Part shown: positions 54,848 through 64,000 of the stretch, one piece after another
Position numbering within the stretch: position 1 is the stretch's first letter
How the letters are laid out: the number at the start of each line of letters is the position of its first letter
From: Proteiniborus sp. MB09-C3
GTDB taxonomy: Bacteria; Bacillota; Clostridia; Tissierellales; Proteiniboraceae
Direction of reading: 5' to 3'
Length of the DNA: 64,000 bases
Assembly (NCBI RefSeq): GCF_030263895.1
Contig: NZ_CP127161.1
Location: 248,001 to 312,000 of the forward strand
Program-made: the position numbers and the translations under genes
Notes under the pieces: model-generated
Database searches by the model: none
Seen by the model: the letters and a program-made list of their open reading frames with translations, nothing else
Told to the model about the DNA's origin: nothing

Positions 54848-55528
54848 TTATTTTTTATCCTTTAATAGTCCTGATGTCTTGCTGACATCCATTGCAAACA
54901 TTACGCCCTTACCCGGTTCATCTATATGCATAGCTTCCTTTATAGATTTAATTACTTTATCTGATTTTTCCTTTTCGATTATTATCATAACTATTTCTTT
55001 TTCTGGCTCAATATTCATTGAAAAGAACATAGTGTTTTCGTGAATACCTGAACCCCTTGCATTTATTATAGTTGCTCCCCTTGAGCCTGCAGAAGTAGCA
55101 GCATCTACAACCTCTTGTCCAAGTCCCCTTTCAACTATAGTAAAAAGCACCTCATGTTCCATGTCATTCTTACCTCCTATTCTTGAATCTTCAACAGACT
55201 CATTATAATTTCTCACGCCTACAATCCTATTCACAGGTGAAGAAAAAATAATCCCCTTATTAGGTTTATCTAGGTGAAATTTTCCAGTTAATACCTCATG
55301 TAATTTATTTTCAAGCTTCTTATCTGAAATCATAAATACTATTTCTTTTTTTACTTCATCAAGCCCTAATAGCTCTAGAATAGGTTTTTTAACTGTACCT
55401 CTTCCTAAAAAAATAGTTCCTCCTGAAACTCCAATTTTCTTTGCTTCATTTAAAATCCTGCTACCCATTCCTAAATCTACAACTGCAATAAACAGGATTG
55501 GCACTATATTAATAATTTCTACTCCCAA
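54848..55528 (-). CDS. Tandem PII-like regulatory protein
   Basis: A 226-residue protein made of two PII-like domains in a row (about 5-110 and 120-220); each has a GTIFLGRGT / ATIINARGSG type T-loop segment and an EKE(L/I)V(F/M)(M/I)I strand. Located 6 bp after the DUF1538 gene. PII-like proteins control membrane transporters in response to nucleotides; this one probably regulates the DUF1538 protein. Confidence 0.82.
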   Translation of the reverse strand: MGVEIINIVPILFIAVVDLGMGSRILNEAKKIGVSGGTIFLGRGTVKKPILELLGLDEVKKEIVFMISDKKLENKLHEVLTGKFHLDKPNKGIIFSSPVNRIVGVRNYNESVEDSRIGGKNDMEHEVLFTIVERGLGQEVVDAATSAGSRGATIINARGSGIHENTMFFSMNIEPEKEIVMIIIEKEKSDKVIKSIKEAMHIDEPGKGVMFAMDVSKTSGLLKDKK

Positions 55529-55534
55529 TTTATC

Positions 55535-57007
55535 TCAACTCCTTTTTGCAGATTTATGTTCATATATTAAACCTAAAACCTGTATGGCAATAAGAGGTGT
55601 TAATGCTACCATGGCAATTACTCCAAAAGCATCCATCAGCACATCTGCTCCTTCTATTGCCTCCGCTACACCTTGAGCAAAAGCCAAAATAAATGTGGCA
55701 GTCATAGGCCCTGAGGCCACTCCTCCTGAGTCAAAGGCAATGCCGACAAATAGCTTCGGTGTAAAATATGATAAAATTATTGCTATTGAATATCCTGGTA
55801 TTAGAAGGTGCCATAGCTTAAGACTAGGTACCAATATTCTTACCATAGAAAGAGCTACAGCAATTGCAACCCCTATTGACAATGTATATAAAATAACCTT
55901 CTTCTTAATATGTCCACTTGTAACGTCTTCAATCTGCTCATTTAATACATATACTGCTGGCTCTGCTAATATTACTGTGAATCCAAGTACTAAACCTATT
56001 AATATGATAAGCCAGTTGTTCCCAAGTGTTGCAACTGCATGTCCTATAGCACTTCCTGCCTCCATAAAACCTGCATTGACTCCTGTAAGAAATAGTACAA
56101 AGCCTACATAGGTATATACTAGACCTTTTAGAATCTTTATAAACTGCTTTTTAGATAGTTTAAAAAATAACACTTGAAATAAGAGAAACAATAATAGCAA
56201 CGGTATCATAGCCATCATTACTTCAATTAACATTGTAGGAATTTCTTTTAAGAATGGAATTAACACACCTTTTGTATTAGCAGAATGATATGGTAAACTG
56301 CCTGTTAATGATTTTATGCCAGAAAGCAGACTCATCATAAGAACTGCTATCATTGGACCAGTAGATGCTATGCCAACTAATCCAAAGCTATCCTCTTCAG
56401 AGGCCTTTCCTCCTTGTGTTGAAGACACACCTAAACCTAAAGCTAAGATAAAGGGTACTGTCATTGACCCTGTTGTTGCACCACCTGAATCAAAAGCTAT
56501 ACCTAAAAATTGACTAGGTGCTAATATTACCAATAAAAATATTATTCCATATAGTAGAGTTAAAAGCCTATGTAATTGTATTTTAAACACTATTCTCATT
56601 AAACCTACTGCAACTAATACCCCTACTCCAATAGAAACTACAATTAAAACACTTGCTTGTGATAATACTCCTGATGTTACCTTGTCTACTTGTCTTGCCA
56701 GTACAAGTAAGTCTGGCTCAGCAATATTTATAAGGAATCCAAGGATAAATCCGAATATTATTATAATCCATAAGTTCTTCTTTCTCGTAAGAGATGAACC
56801 CATGAGTGTACCTATTGGCTGTATTCCTAAATCAACACCAAATAAAAATATGGCAAGTCCAAATATTATGAAAATTGCCCCTATTAAAAATCTTAAAATT
56901 AAATTTGTTCCTATAGGTGTTATGGTGAAATTAAGTATTAGAACGATTATAGTGATGGGGAGTATAGAAAATACAACATCCTTAATTTTCTGTGTCAAAA
57001 TATTCAA
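55535..57007 (-). CDS. DUF1538 membrane protein, two repeats
   Basis: A 490-residue membrane protein formed by two similar halves; the segment GIAFDSGG(V/A)(A/T)(S/T)G(P/S)MT occurs twice, as do FGVDLGIQPIG/LTGVNAGFMEAG, so the protein is an internal duplication of about six helices. I recall related DUF1538 proteins reported as a two-component Na+(Li+,K+)/H+ antiporter (UmpAB) in Halomonas; the pairing with a PII-type gene here is compatible, but the transport role is inferred. Confidence 0.82.
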   Translation of the reverse strand: MNILTQKIKDVVFSILPITIIVLILNFTITPIGTNLILRFLIGAIFIIFGLAIFLFGVDLGIQPIGTLMGSSLTRKKNLWIIIIFGFILGFLINIAEPDLLVLARQVDKVTSGVLSQASVLIVVSIGVGVLVAVGLMRIVFKIQLHRLLTLLYGIIFLLVILAPSQFLGIAFDSGGATTGSMTVPFILALGLGVSSTQGGKASEEDSFGLVGIASTGPMIAVLMMSLLSGIKSLTGSLPYHSANTKGVLIPFLKEIPTMLIEVMMAMIPLLLLFLLFQVLFFKLSKKQFIKILKGLVYTYVGFVLFLTGVNAGFMEAGSAIGHAVATLGNNWLIILIGLVLGFTVILAEPAVYVLNEQIEDVTSGHIKKKVILYTLSIGVAIAVALSMVRILVPSLKLWHLLIPGYSIAIILSYFTPKLFVGIAFDSGGVASGPMTATFILAFAQGVAEAIEGADVLMDAFGVIAMVALTPLIAIQVLGLIYEHKSAKRS

Positions 57008-57131
57008 ATGGTATCGCCAACCTTTCTCCCTTTAATTTTCTATATAAAATATTATATTATAACAGTTAAACCAATGTAAACCCTAAATATGCTTTTTATA
57101 AGATACAGCGGAAATTAATCCTACTGTATCA

Positions 57132-58865
57132 CTAAGCATACTGTGCCTCGTAAAGCTCTTTGTAGTATCTTCCCCTCTTCATGAGCTCATCATGATTTCC
57201 TATTTCAAGTATTTTACCTTTACTTAACATTATTATTTTATCTGCATTACGTATTGTAGATAGTCTGTGGGCTATTATCAGTGTTGTACGATCATTAGAA
57301 GCATTCTCAATAGATTGTTGAATTAAAAGCTCTGTCTTTGTGTCAATATTTGCAGTAGCTTCATCTAATACGAGTATTGAAGGATTGTGAGCTATGGCAC
57401 GTGCAAAGGATAACAGCTGTCGCTGTCCTGCTGAAAAAGTGCTGCCTCTCTCTCTTACAGGCTCGTTGATTCCCATAGGCAGCTCTTCTATAAAATCCTC
57501 TGAACAGGATAACTGTAATGCCTGCTCAATTTCCTTGTCAGATATGTTAGAGTTAAGACGAATATTGCTTTTAATGTCTCCTGAAAAAAGAAAAACATCC
57601 TGTAAAACTACTGCCACATTGCTTCTCAGGTCCCTAAGCTTATAATCCTTGATATTTACCCCATCAATTAATATCTCGCCTTTTTGTATTTCGTAAAGCC
57701 TAGATATTAAGTTGATAATCGTAGTTTTCCCAGCTCCAGTCGCTCCTACAAAAGCTGCCGTTTCTCTAGGTGCTATTTTAAAGCTGACGTTTTTTAATAT
57801 CCATTCCTTTTCTCTATAAGCAAACCATACATTTTTGAATTCAATTTCTCCCTTAAGCTCATCTATAGGCAAACCCGAATCTAAATCCTCTAGAATATCC
57901 TCCTGATCTAATAGTTCAAATATACGATCCGCTGATACAACAGCAGATTGAACAGTATTATAATTCTCTGCTAAGTCATTAATTGGAGCAAAAAACTGTT
58001 TAATATAGTTAGTGAAAGCATATAAGACTCCTAACTCCAAAGTCTGATTCATTACCTTTCCCATACCATACCACACCAATACAGCTATAGTCATGGTTTG
58101 CAAAATCTCTATTATAGGCCTTAATAGGCTATTCATCTTGATCTGAAATAAAGTCGATTCATGATATTGAGTATTTAGCTCCTTAAATTCCTTTTGCTTT
58201 TCCAGCTCACGATTAAAGACCTGCACCAATTTCATACCTGATAGGTTCTCTGCGAAAAATCCATTAATCCGTCCAATCAGACTCTTCATCAACTGAAAGT
58301 TTTCTTTTATTCTATTTTTAAAATAGCATGTTATTAAAAAAATCAATGGTAAAGCAACAAGACTGATTAGAGCCAGACTGACATGCATACTAAACATTGC
58401 AAATACGATTCCTATTAATAAAAAAACATCTCTAAAAAGATTAATCAATACATCTGTAAACATTTCATTTAGTGCCTCAACATCATTGGTAGCTCTGGTT
58501 ATAAGTCTCCCTGTTGAATATTTATCTAGATATGATAAGGGCAAATGCTGTATATGATTAAAAACTTTTCTTCTTAATCCGCTGATAATCTGTTGACCAA
58601 CATGGTTCATAAGATTAATTTGAACAAATGTAAAAAGAGAACCTAAGACTATAATCACCATATACAAAATTCCCATAGATTTAATAGAATACAATCCAGT
58701 CTCCGGCTTCTTAAGAATAAGAAAATCATCAATGACTATCTTCAGAATAATAGGCTTCATAAGCTCAGCACAGTTTACTAATAAAACACTTAATCCAGCC
58801 AGTATTACAGCTTTCCTGTGTGGTATCATTAATCTTAGCAGTCTCAAAACACTATGACGCTTCAT
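57132..58865 (-). CDS. ABC exporter half-transporter (YheH/BmrD-like)
   Basis: A 577-residue half exporter: six membrane helices, then an ATPase domain with Walker A GATGAGKTT, signature FSAGQRQ and Walker B SILVLDEATANID with the catalytic Glu. The signature is altered from LSGGQ. It forms the expected partner of the frameshifted gene upstream; the two overlap by 14 bp. Family members export drugs or lipids. Confidence 0.88.
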   Translation of the reverse strand: MKRHSVLRLLRLMIPHRKAVILAGLSVLLVNCAELMKPIILKIVIDDFLILKKPETGLYSIKSMGILYMVIIVLGSLFTFVQINLMNHVGQQIISGLRRKVFNHIQHLPLSYLDKYSTGRLITRATNDVEALNEMFTDVLINLFRDVFLLIGIVFAMFSMHVSLALISLVALPLIFLITCYFKNRIKENFQLMKSLIGRINGFFAENLSGMKLVQVFNRELEKQKEFKELNTQYHESTLFQIKMNSLLRPIIEILQTMTIAVLVWYGMGKVMNQTLELGVLYAFTNYIKQFFAPINDLAENYNTVQSAVVSADRIFELLDQEDILEDLDSGLPIDELKGEIEFKNVWFAYREKEWILKNVSFKIAPRETAAFVGATGAGKTTIINLISRLYEIQKGEILIDGVNIKDYKLRDLRSNVAVVLQDVFLFSGDIKSNIRLNSNISDKEIEQALQLSCSEDFIEELPMGINEPVRERGSTFSAGQRQLLSFARAIAHNPSILVLDEATANIDTKTELLIQQSIENASNDRTTLIIAHRLSTIRNADKIIMLSKGKILEIGNHDELMKRGRYYKELYEAQYA

Positions 58866-60622
58866 GGCCTACCTTCTTTCTCATTTCTTCTTTAAACTGC
58901 TCTTCGTATATATCAAAATATATTCCTTCTCTCTGTAGAAGTTCTTCATGATTACCTCTCTCCAGAATCTCTCCATGATCCATCACAATAATTTCATCAG
59001 CATGCTTTATGGCAGAAATACGATGGGCAATGATTATACCAGTCTTTCCAGTTAAGATGTGTTTAAAATGGCCTATAATCTTCTCCTCTGTCTTTGTATC
59101 AACAGCAGATAGCGCATCATCTAAAATAAGAATAGCAGGATTTTTAATAATAGCTCTAGATATGGAAATTCTTTGTTTTTGTCCACCTGATAAATTTGTT
59201 CCTCTCTCTCCAACTCTAGTATCAAAGCCATGGGTAAAATCCATAATATTATCATAAATACAGCTAAGCTTAGCAGACTCTTCAATTTCCTCATCTGAAT
59301 ATATGTCTCTAAAAAAATGAATATTTTCTTTTACTGTAGCTGAAAATAAGAAATTGTCCTGTGGAACATATCCTATATTTTCTCTCAAAACCTTTAATGG
59401 ATAGTCGTTAATATCCCTTCCATCAATGATTATCTTTCCTCTCTACATTATAAAGCCTTAGTAAGAGATTCACCAAAGTAGTTTTTCCACTGCCAGTCCT
59501 TCCGATAATACCTAGTGTCTTTCCTTTATTAAGCTTTATATTAATATTCTTTATGGCTGCCTCTTCCGTATCTGGATAGTTGAAAGTCAAATTATTTATC
59601 TCTATATCTCCACCTATCTCTGTTAAAGTCACATCTCCTGAATCATCTGTTATATCTGATTGAACCTGGAAAATCTCGTTTAGTCTCCTGAAGGAAGCTA
59701 TTCCTTTTTGAATGATATTAATAACTCTGCCAATTGAGGATACAGGTTTTATAATCATGGTAAGATAGCCGTTAAAAGCTACAAAATCGCCTAATGTAAT
59801 TACATTATTCTTTACCATACTGCTGCCATAAATAAGGCTAATCATAAAGCTTATTCCAAAGCACAGCTCAATCATAGGAGAAAGTAAAGAAGAAACCCTT
59901 ACCATCTTAATATTTGACTCCCTCATGGTCTCATTTAAATCATCAAATCTATGAACTTCTTCATTCTCTTGAACATAGGATTTAATTACTCTAATTCCCG
60001 AAATATTCTCTTGTACCCTATCTGATATAGCAGCAAAATTTTCTTGAACAATCTTAAATCTTTGACGTACCAAATCTCCAATCTTAATCATAAGCAAAGT
60101 AATTATAGGAATAGGTAAAAGGGATAATAGAGTCAATTTAAAATTCACAGATCGTGCCATAGCTAATATGGATACGGTACACATTCCAATGCCATTTACA
60201 ATATGAGCTAGGCCTGGACCAAAGGACATTCTAACTGCAGAGATGTCGTTAATAGCATAAGCCATCAAGTCTCCTGTTTTTCTCTGATGATAGAATTGTA
60301 CTGGAAGGGTTTGAAAATGCTGAAATAATCGTTCTCTCAAATAACACTCAAGATTTCTGGAATTTCCTATAATTAGATATCTCCATATGTACCTTGTAAT
60401 AAATGCACCTATAGAAGCAATAATCATCATTCCTAAGTAAAAGAGTATTTTTTCTTTATTGATATCTTCCATGCTTAGTATATCAATAATTATACCTAGC
60501 AGCTTTGGTGCAATAGTCTGCATATAAGTAGTTAGCACTAAGAAAACTACTCCAGCTACATAGTGCATCCAATATTTTTTAAAAAAATCATTGATCACTT
60601 TACCTTTCATCTTCATTTTCAT
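58852..60622 (-). pseudogene. ABC exporter half-transporter (YheI/BmrC-like), frameshifted
   Basis: The first 400 codons (from ATG 60622 or TTG 60655) encode the membrane domain and Walker A GRTGSGKTT and end prematurely in RLYNVERKDNH-stop. The second part (stop at 58852) continues in another frame from DGRDINDYPLKVLRENIGYVPQ through signature LSGGQKQR to Walker B ILILDDALSAVD. Restoring two bases in GAGAGGAAAG (59434-59443; expected GAGAAAGGAAAG) would rejoin them. The Asp after Walker B marks the degenerate ATPase site of heterodimeric exporters. A sequencing error is possible. Confidence 0.82.
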
Positions 60623-60775
60623 TCTGTTTCTTCTCTCACACCTTCCATCAAGCAATATTTAGACTCTCTAAATATTGTAGCATAGTTGTTTAAATATTTC
60701 TACAACTATGGTGAGTAAGAAATAAAGTTATGATATTGAGGAAAATTACGACTTTCTTGCAGATTATAAATAACA

Positions 60776-60812
60776 AAAGATGAAACATTTAAGCTTAACT
60801 GTTTCACCTTTT
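60776..60812 (-). terminator. Terminator of the M14 peptidase gene
   Basis: TGAAACA and TGTTTCA with the flanking AAAAGA/CCTTTT around TTTAAGCTTAAC, then TTTTGTTATTT on the minus strand, 14 bp after the stop codon. A second inverted pair CATAGTTGT/ACAACTATG lies at 60681-60710. Confidence 0.7.
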
Positions 60813-60825
60813 ATAATTCTCATTT

Positions 60826-62103
60826 TTATACTATAGCTGCTAGCAGCAATATTTCTTCGTTTTGATTGTATATTGTAGGAAATTGAGTAATAGGTATTGG
60901 ATTTATTCCTAGCCCAACTTCTATTGTAAAGCCTGGTCTCCTGAAATCCTGGATAAACCAATCTTTGTATCCTGCATAGGATGCCTCTCCTGGATTGTCT
61001 GATATTGCATAGCCGCTGGCTCTAGAGAACATCTCGGCAATCCTTCGGGACTCAGCTGGAGCTAAGTTTTCGAATTGATAAAATATTACTTCCCCCTGTG
61101 TATGATATGCAATTACTAGCCTAAAGTTATGCTGTCTAGTGAAGTTCACCATTGCAATTGACTCTGGCTCTGATAATGGATAAGGTCCACCATAGTCTCT
61201 AGGAGCAGGACCTGTTATTCCCTGTTCAATTTCTAGCTCATGCTCTCTTTCCCATTCCGCAGGATAGTTTAAGTTCAAGTCAGTACCTCTAATATTAGCT
61301 TTCCACACTCTTGGTAATGGCAGTCCTGTATTGTTTAGCTGAGCAGCTTGATGATAGGCTGGATTAGTATAGTTAGGCCAATAGTTTACTAAATCTACAC
61401 CATCTGGATTCACCATTGGAATGATATATATGCTACTGTTTTCCCATATGACTCCAGTATTATAGCCTCTTATACTTTCTCTATTTGCATATGCCTTAGA
61501 AAAGTTCTCTATGAACTTCATTAGCAAAGGAGTGGTAATCCACTCATTTGCATGATGAGATGCATTATAAGTAACCTCATTAGGACCTGTACCAAGTCTT
61601 ATACAATATAGATTTTTACCCATAACACTTCTTCCAATAATGCTGGTTTCAATAAATGGATATCTTGCTTTTAGTCCGCTTATTTGCCTCTCCATTATGT
61701 CATAAGTATAATCAATATCTGTAAATACAATATCTATTCCAAAAGGAACTATTATCTGCTGTCCTATATACAAAGCATTCGGATTTATGCCAGGGTTGGC
61801 AGTTAGTATTGCATTAACTGTTGTATAATATCTAGCAGCTATATTATATAGGGTATCCCCTGCTCTAATTGTGTAGGTATCATATCCTAAAAGAAGTCTA
61901 TTAAATACTCTCCATGTTGCTGGGCCTACAACACCATCAGGAGTTAATCCGCTATTTCTTTGGAATGCAATAACTGCCTGCTGAGTTAAGGCTCCAAAAA
62001 TGCCATCTACTGCTCCTGCATTATATCCAATTCTATTTAAAAGACTTTGAATTAGTTTTACATTCGGACCTCTTGAGCCTAAAGTTAAAGTTTCCATTTT
62101 CAT
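60826..62103 (-). CDS. M14 zinc peptidase with PG-binding and LysM domains
   Basis: A 425-residue peptidoglycan peptidase of the gamma-D-glutamyl-diamino acid endopeptidase type. An N-terminal peptidoglycan-binding domain (5-70, GSRGPNVKLIQSLLNRIGY...GVVGPATW), a LysM motif (76-120, YTIRAGDTLYNIAARYY) and the carboxypeptidase domain follow one another. Zinc ligands are HHANE (about 183-187) and the later His in AYHTQGE; the catalytic Glu is in TIEVGLG. No signal peptide, so it is probably made in the mother cell for cortex or spore-wall work. Confidence 0.88.
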   Translation of the reverse strand: MKMETLTLGSRGPNVKLIQSLLNRIGYNAGAVDGIFGALTQQAVIAFQRNSGLTPDGVVGPATWRVFNRLLLGYDTYTIRAGDTLYNIAARYYTTVNAILTANPGINPNALYIGQQIIVPFGIDIVFTDIDYTYDIMERQISGLKARYPFIETSIIGRSVMGKNLYCIRLGTGPNEVTYNASHHANEWITTPLLMKFIENFSKAYANRESIRGYNTGVIWENSSIYIIPMVNPDGVDLVNYWPNYTNPAYHQAAQLNNTGLPLPRVWKANIRGTDLNLNYPAEWEREHELEIEQGITGPAPRDYGGPYPLSEPESIAMVNFTRQHNFRLVIAYHTQGEVIFYQFENLAPAESRRIAEMFSRASGYAISDNPGEASYAGYKDWFIQDFRRPGFTIEVGLGINPIPITQFPTIYNQNEEILLLAAIV

Positions 62104-62273
62104 TCCACCCTTTTTGACTTTTAATATATTTTATAGCTTAAAAGTAAAATTGTGGCTGTCCAAATAGTTTTTATATCTATTATTTTAATAATCGACTTTA
62201 AAAAATGGAATATATGACCTTAGTTTTGCAAATACTGATTGTTAAAAGTATATTATACAAGGTGGATATACAT

Positions 62274-63767
62274 ATGTTAAATTTTGAAAATATTATTTTA
62301 TCTAAATCCTTAGAAAACAATATAGAAACAATTAAAAAAGTATTTAATGAAGATGATACTCTAATTATTAGACAATTTGAGAATCAGCATGATAGCAAAT
62401 TAAAATGCTGTATCTTTTTTGTTGATGGAATGGCAAATACAGAAATGATTAGTGAAAATATTATTTCTCCCATAGTAACAAGCTCTGTGATAAAGTCTAG
62501 TCGTAATACTATTCATACGCTCCAATATCAAGTATTGCTTTCTAGACAAATTACAAAAACAGACTCTCTAATTAGACTGATAGAAGCTATTATTAATGGA
62601 GATACTGTTCTTCTTGTAGATAGTTTGTCTGAAGCCTTAATTATCAATACTAAGGATTGGCAAACAAGAGCTATAGAAGAGCCTCCATCTGAAAAGGTTT
62701 TGAGGGGACCAAGAGAAGGGTTTACAGAATCTATTTTAGTGAATCTTTCTATGATAAGAAGGAAGGTCTCATCAAGTAAGCTCAAGTTTAAGCTTATAAC
62801 ACTGGGTGAAGAAACACGTACAGAAGCATATATATGCTATATTGAAGAAATAGTAAACGAAAAAATACTAGATGAATTGTATAGAAGACTTAGCAGCTTC
62901 AACATGGACGGAGTTTTAGCTGTAAACTACATACAAGAATTCATTAAAGATGCGCCGCTATCTCCTTTTAAAACAGTAGGTACTACTGAAAGACCTGATG
63001 TTGTAGCTGCTAAGCTGCTAGAAGGACGCATTGCCATTATTCTTGACGGTACACCTACTGCTATTACGCTGCCATATTTGTTTATTGAATATTTTCAATC
63101 TAATGAAGACTATTATCTAAGTTTTTATTTTGGATCTATCGGCAGAATATTGAGGATACTTGGATTTATCATTACAACTAGCGTTCCTGCCATCTATTTA
63201 GCGCTTGTTACTTTTCATCAAGAACTAATACCTACTCCGCTAGTTTTGAGCATATCTGCTGCTAGGCAAGGAGTTCCTTTTCCTACAGTTGTAGAACTCA
63301 TAGGAATGCTAACTGTTTTTGAGATATTGAGGGAAGCTGGCACGCGTATGCCTACATATATAGGTCAAGCATTAAGCATTGTAGGTGCATTGGTGCTAGG
63401 GCAGGCCGCAGTACAAGCAAGGTTTGTAAGTGCTCCAATAATCATTATTGTTGCATTGTCTGGTATCACGGGACTTATGATACCTGCTCTTACTGGAATT
63501 TCCATTATAGCTAGAACTGCTCTACTTCTTCTGTCTTCAGCTTTAGGATTATATGGTTATGTTTTTGGCATGCTAGGAATAGGAATACATTTATTCAGCA
63601 TACGTTCCTTCGGAGTACCATATATGTCAAATTTAACTTCTATGAAATTACAGGATTTAAAAGATACATTTATAAGAGCGCCATGGTGGTATATGGAATA
63701 TAGACCTCAATTTATTGCTTCTAAAAAGCTTAGAAGAAAAGCCTTTGGGGGAAAAAATAATGAATAG
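62274..63767 (+). CDS. GerA-family spore germination protein (A subunit)
   Basis: A 497-residue spore inner-membrane germinant receptor subunit. ATG 62274 is preferred to 62205 as AAGGTGG lies 7 bp before it. A soluble N-terminal half ends in ERPDVVAAKLLEGRIAIILDGTP, followed by five membrane segments including RQGVPFPTVVELIGMLTVFEILREAGTRMP. Overlaps the C-subunit gene by 8 bp. A B subunit is not seen between them, so it may follow downstream of the window. Confidence 0.92.
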   Translation: MLNFENIILSKSLENNIETIKKVFNEDDTLIIRQFENQHDSKLKCCIFFVDGMANTEMISENIISPIVTSSVIKSSRNTIHTLQYQVLLSRQITKTDSLIRLIEAIINGDTVLLVDSLSEALIINTKDWQTRAIEEPPSEKVLRGPREGFTESILVNLSMIRRKVSSSKLKFKLITLGEETRTEAYICYIEEIVNEKILDELYRRLSSFNMDGVLAVNYIQEFIKDAPLSPFKTVGTTERPDVVAAKLLEGRIAIILDGTPTAITLPYLFIEYFQSNEDYYLSFYFGSIGRILRILGFIITTSVPAIYLALVTFHQELIPTPLVLSISAARQGVPFPTVVELIGMLTVFEILREAGTRMPTYIGQALSIVGALVLGQAAVQARFVSAPIIIIVALSGITGLMIPALTGISIIARTALLLLSSALGLYGYVFGMLGIGIHLFSIRSFGVPYMSNLTSMKLQDLKDTFIRAPWWYMEYRPQFIASKKLRRKAFGGKNNE

Positions 63768-64000
63768 GCATTTTATTTTTTTCATCTTTATGTTCATTAT
63801 GATTTCATTTTTGCTTACTGGCTGCTGGAACTATAGAGAAATAGACAAATATGCCATAGTTTCTGGTCTAGCAATAGATAAAAATGAAAAAGGAGATGGC
63901 TTTTTACTTACTGCCGAAGTAATCGATATAAGACCAGGTATGAATGAAGTAAAAATAAGTTCAATAAGAGTGGAAGCAGAAGGTAATACAATATTTGATG
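63760..64000 (+). CDS. Ger(x)C-family germination lipoprotein, 5' part
   Basis: First 80 codons of the C subunit, running off the window. Lipoprotein signal with lipobox LLTGC, then WNYREIDKYAIVSGLAIDK, the hallmark start of the family. GGGGGAAAAAATA before the ATG. Confidence 0.92.
   Translation, partial: MNRHFIFFIFMFIMISFLLTGCWNYREIDKYAIVSGLAIDKNEKGDGFLLTAEVIDIRPGMNEVKISSIRVEAEGNTIFD

Noticed and set aside
1-64000. General reassignment of TGA to Trp in this genome
   Set aside because: Nearly all genes are complete under the standard code and use TGG for Trp, so the pirin TGA is an isolated case.
1-64000. CRISPR arrays, rRNA or tRNA genes
   Set aside because: No regularly spaced direct repeats and no tRNA cloverleaf or rRNA sequence were noticed; the repeats present are dispersed palindromic elements.

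Overview
The window looks like a chromosomal segment of a spore-forming, strictly anaerobic, low-GC Firmicute of the class Clostridia. The evidence is the AT-rich sequence, strong Shine-Dalgarno sites (AGGAGG type), spore genes (a GerA-family germinant receptor operon and an M14 peptidoglycan peptidase), a T-box and a TPP riboswitch, and fermentative purine and amino-acid genes. I cannot name the genus; an amino-acid/purine-fermenting Clostridia lineage is an inference.

Layout. 1-3.4 kb: the 3' part of an ABC-F ATPase, then a heavy-metal-binding protein and P-type ATPase behind an FNR-type promoter. 3.4-8.5 kb: a BMP-type (nucleoside-like) ABC importer. 8.6-10.7 kb: a REP-associated tyrosine transposase between inverted repeats, next to a DUF438/hemerythrin plus DUF1858 operon with a second FNR-type promoter. 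10.7-17.3 kb: a purine block (molybdenum hydroxylase operon, GntR/UTRA regulator, NCS2 purine permease with a long leader). 17.3-19.3 kb: nitroreductase, a pirin gene interrupted by TGA, and an HxlR regulator. 19.4-28 kb: M1-like peptidase, RecQ, a nitrate/sulfonate-type ABC importer, a family-2 glycosyltransferase and a SagB-like nitroreductase. 28-35.5 kb is the most disturbed part: AraC and ABC-exporter remnants, a flavodoxin/FMN/TetR operon, two copies of a 129-131-bp MITE-like element, a partial duplication of the hflX 3' end, and hflX with an attenuator-like leader. 35.7-44.9 kb: Lrp plus P5C dehydrogenase, an ECF sigma/anti-sigma pair, a second molybdenum hydroxylase operon and an ICMT-like methyltransferase. 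45-47.3 kb: tyrS, separated from its tyrosine T-box by an IS200-type insertion. 47.5-51.7 kb: a thiamin salvage operon under a TPP riboswitch. 51.7-64 kb: Nudix hydrolase, a third MITE copy, LysR/YeiH, DUF1538 plus tandem-PII, a heterodimeric ABC exporter with one frameshifted half, an M14 peptidase and the start of a ger operon.

How it works together. The ABC importer, NCS2 permease and two XDH-type enzymes suggest uptake and hydroxylation of purines or related N-heterocycles. The thiamin genes salvage HMP and thiazole rather than make them de novo. Several genes are broken (pirin, one ABC exporter half, AraC and ABC remnants) and small mobile elements are frequent, so the segment shows ongoing gene decay and repeat spread.

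The most notable observation is the hflX leader: a 12-codon reading frame reading MRIRFRFYTLCN, with a good ribosome binding site and a downstream intrinsic terminator. It resembles macrolide-responsive leader peptides carrying the +X+ arrest motif. Two FNR-type sites centred exactly 41.5 bp from predicted start points, and an IS200 copy lying between a T-box and tyrS, are the next strongest.
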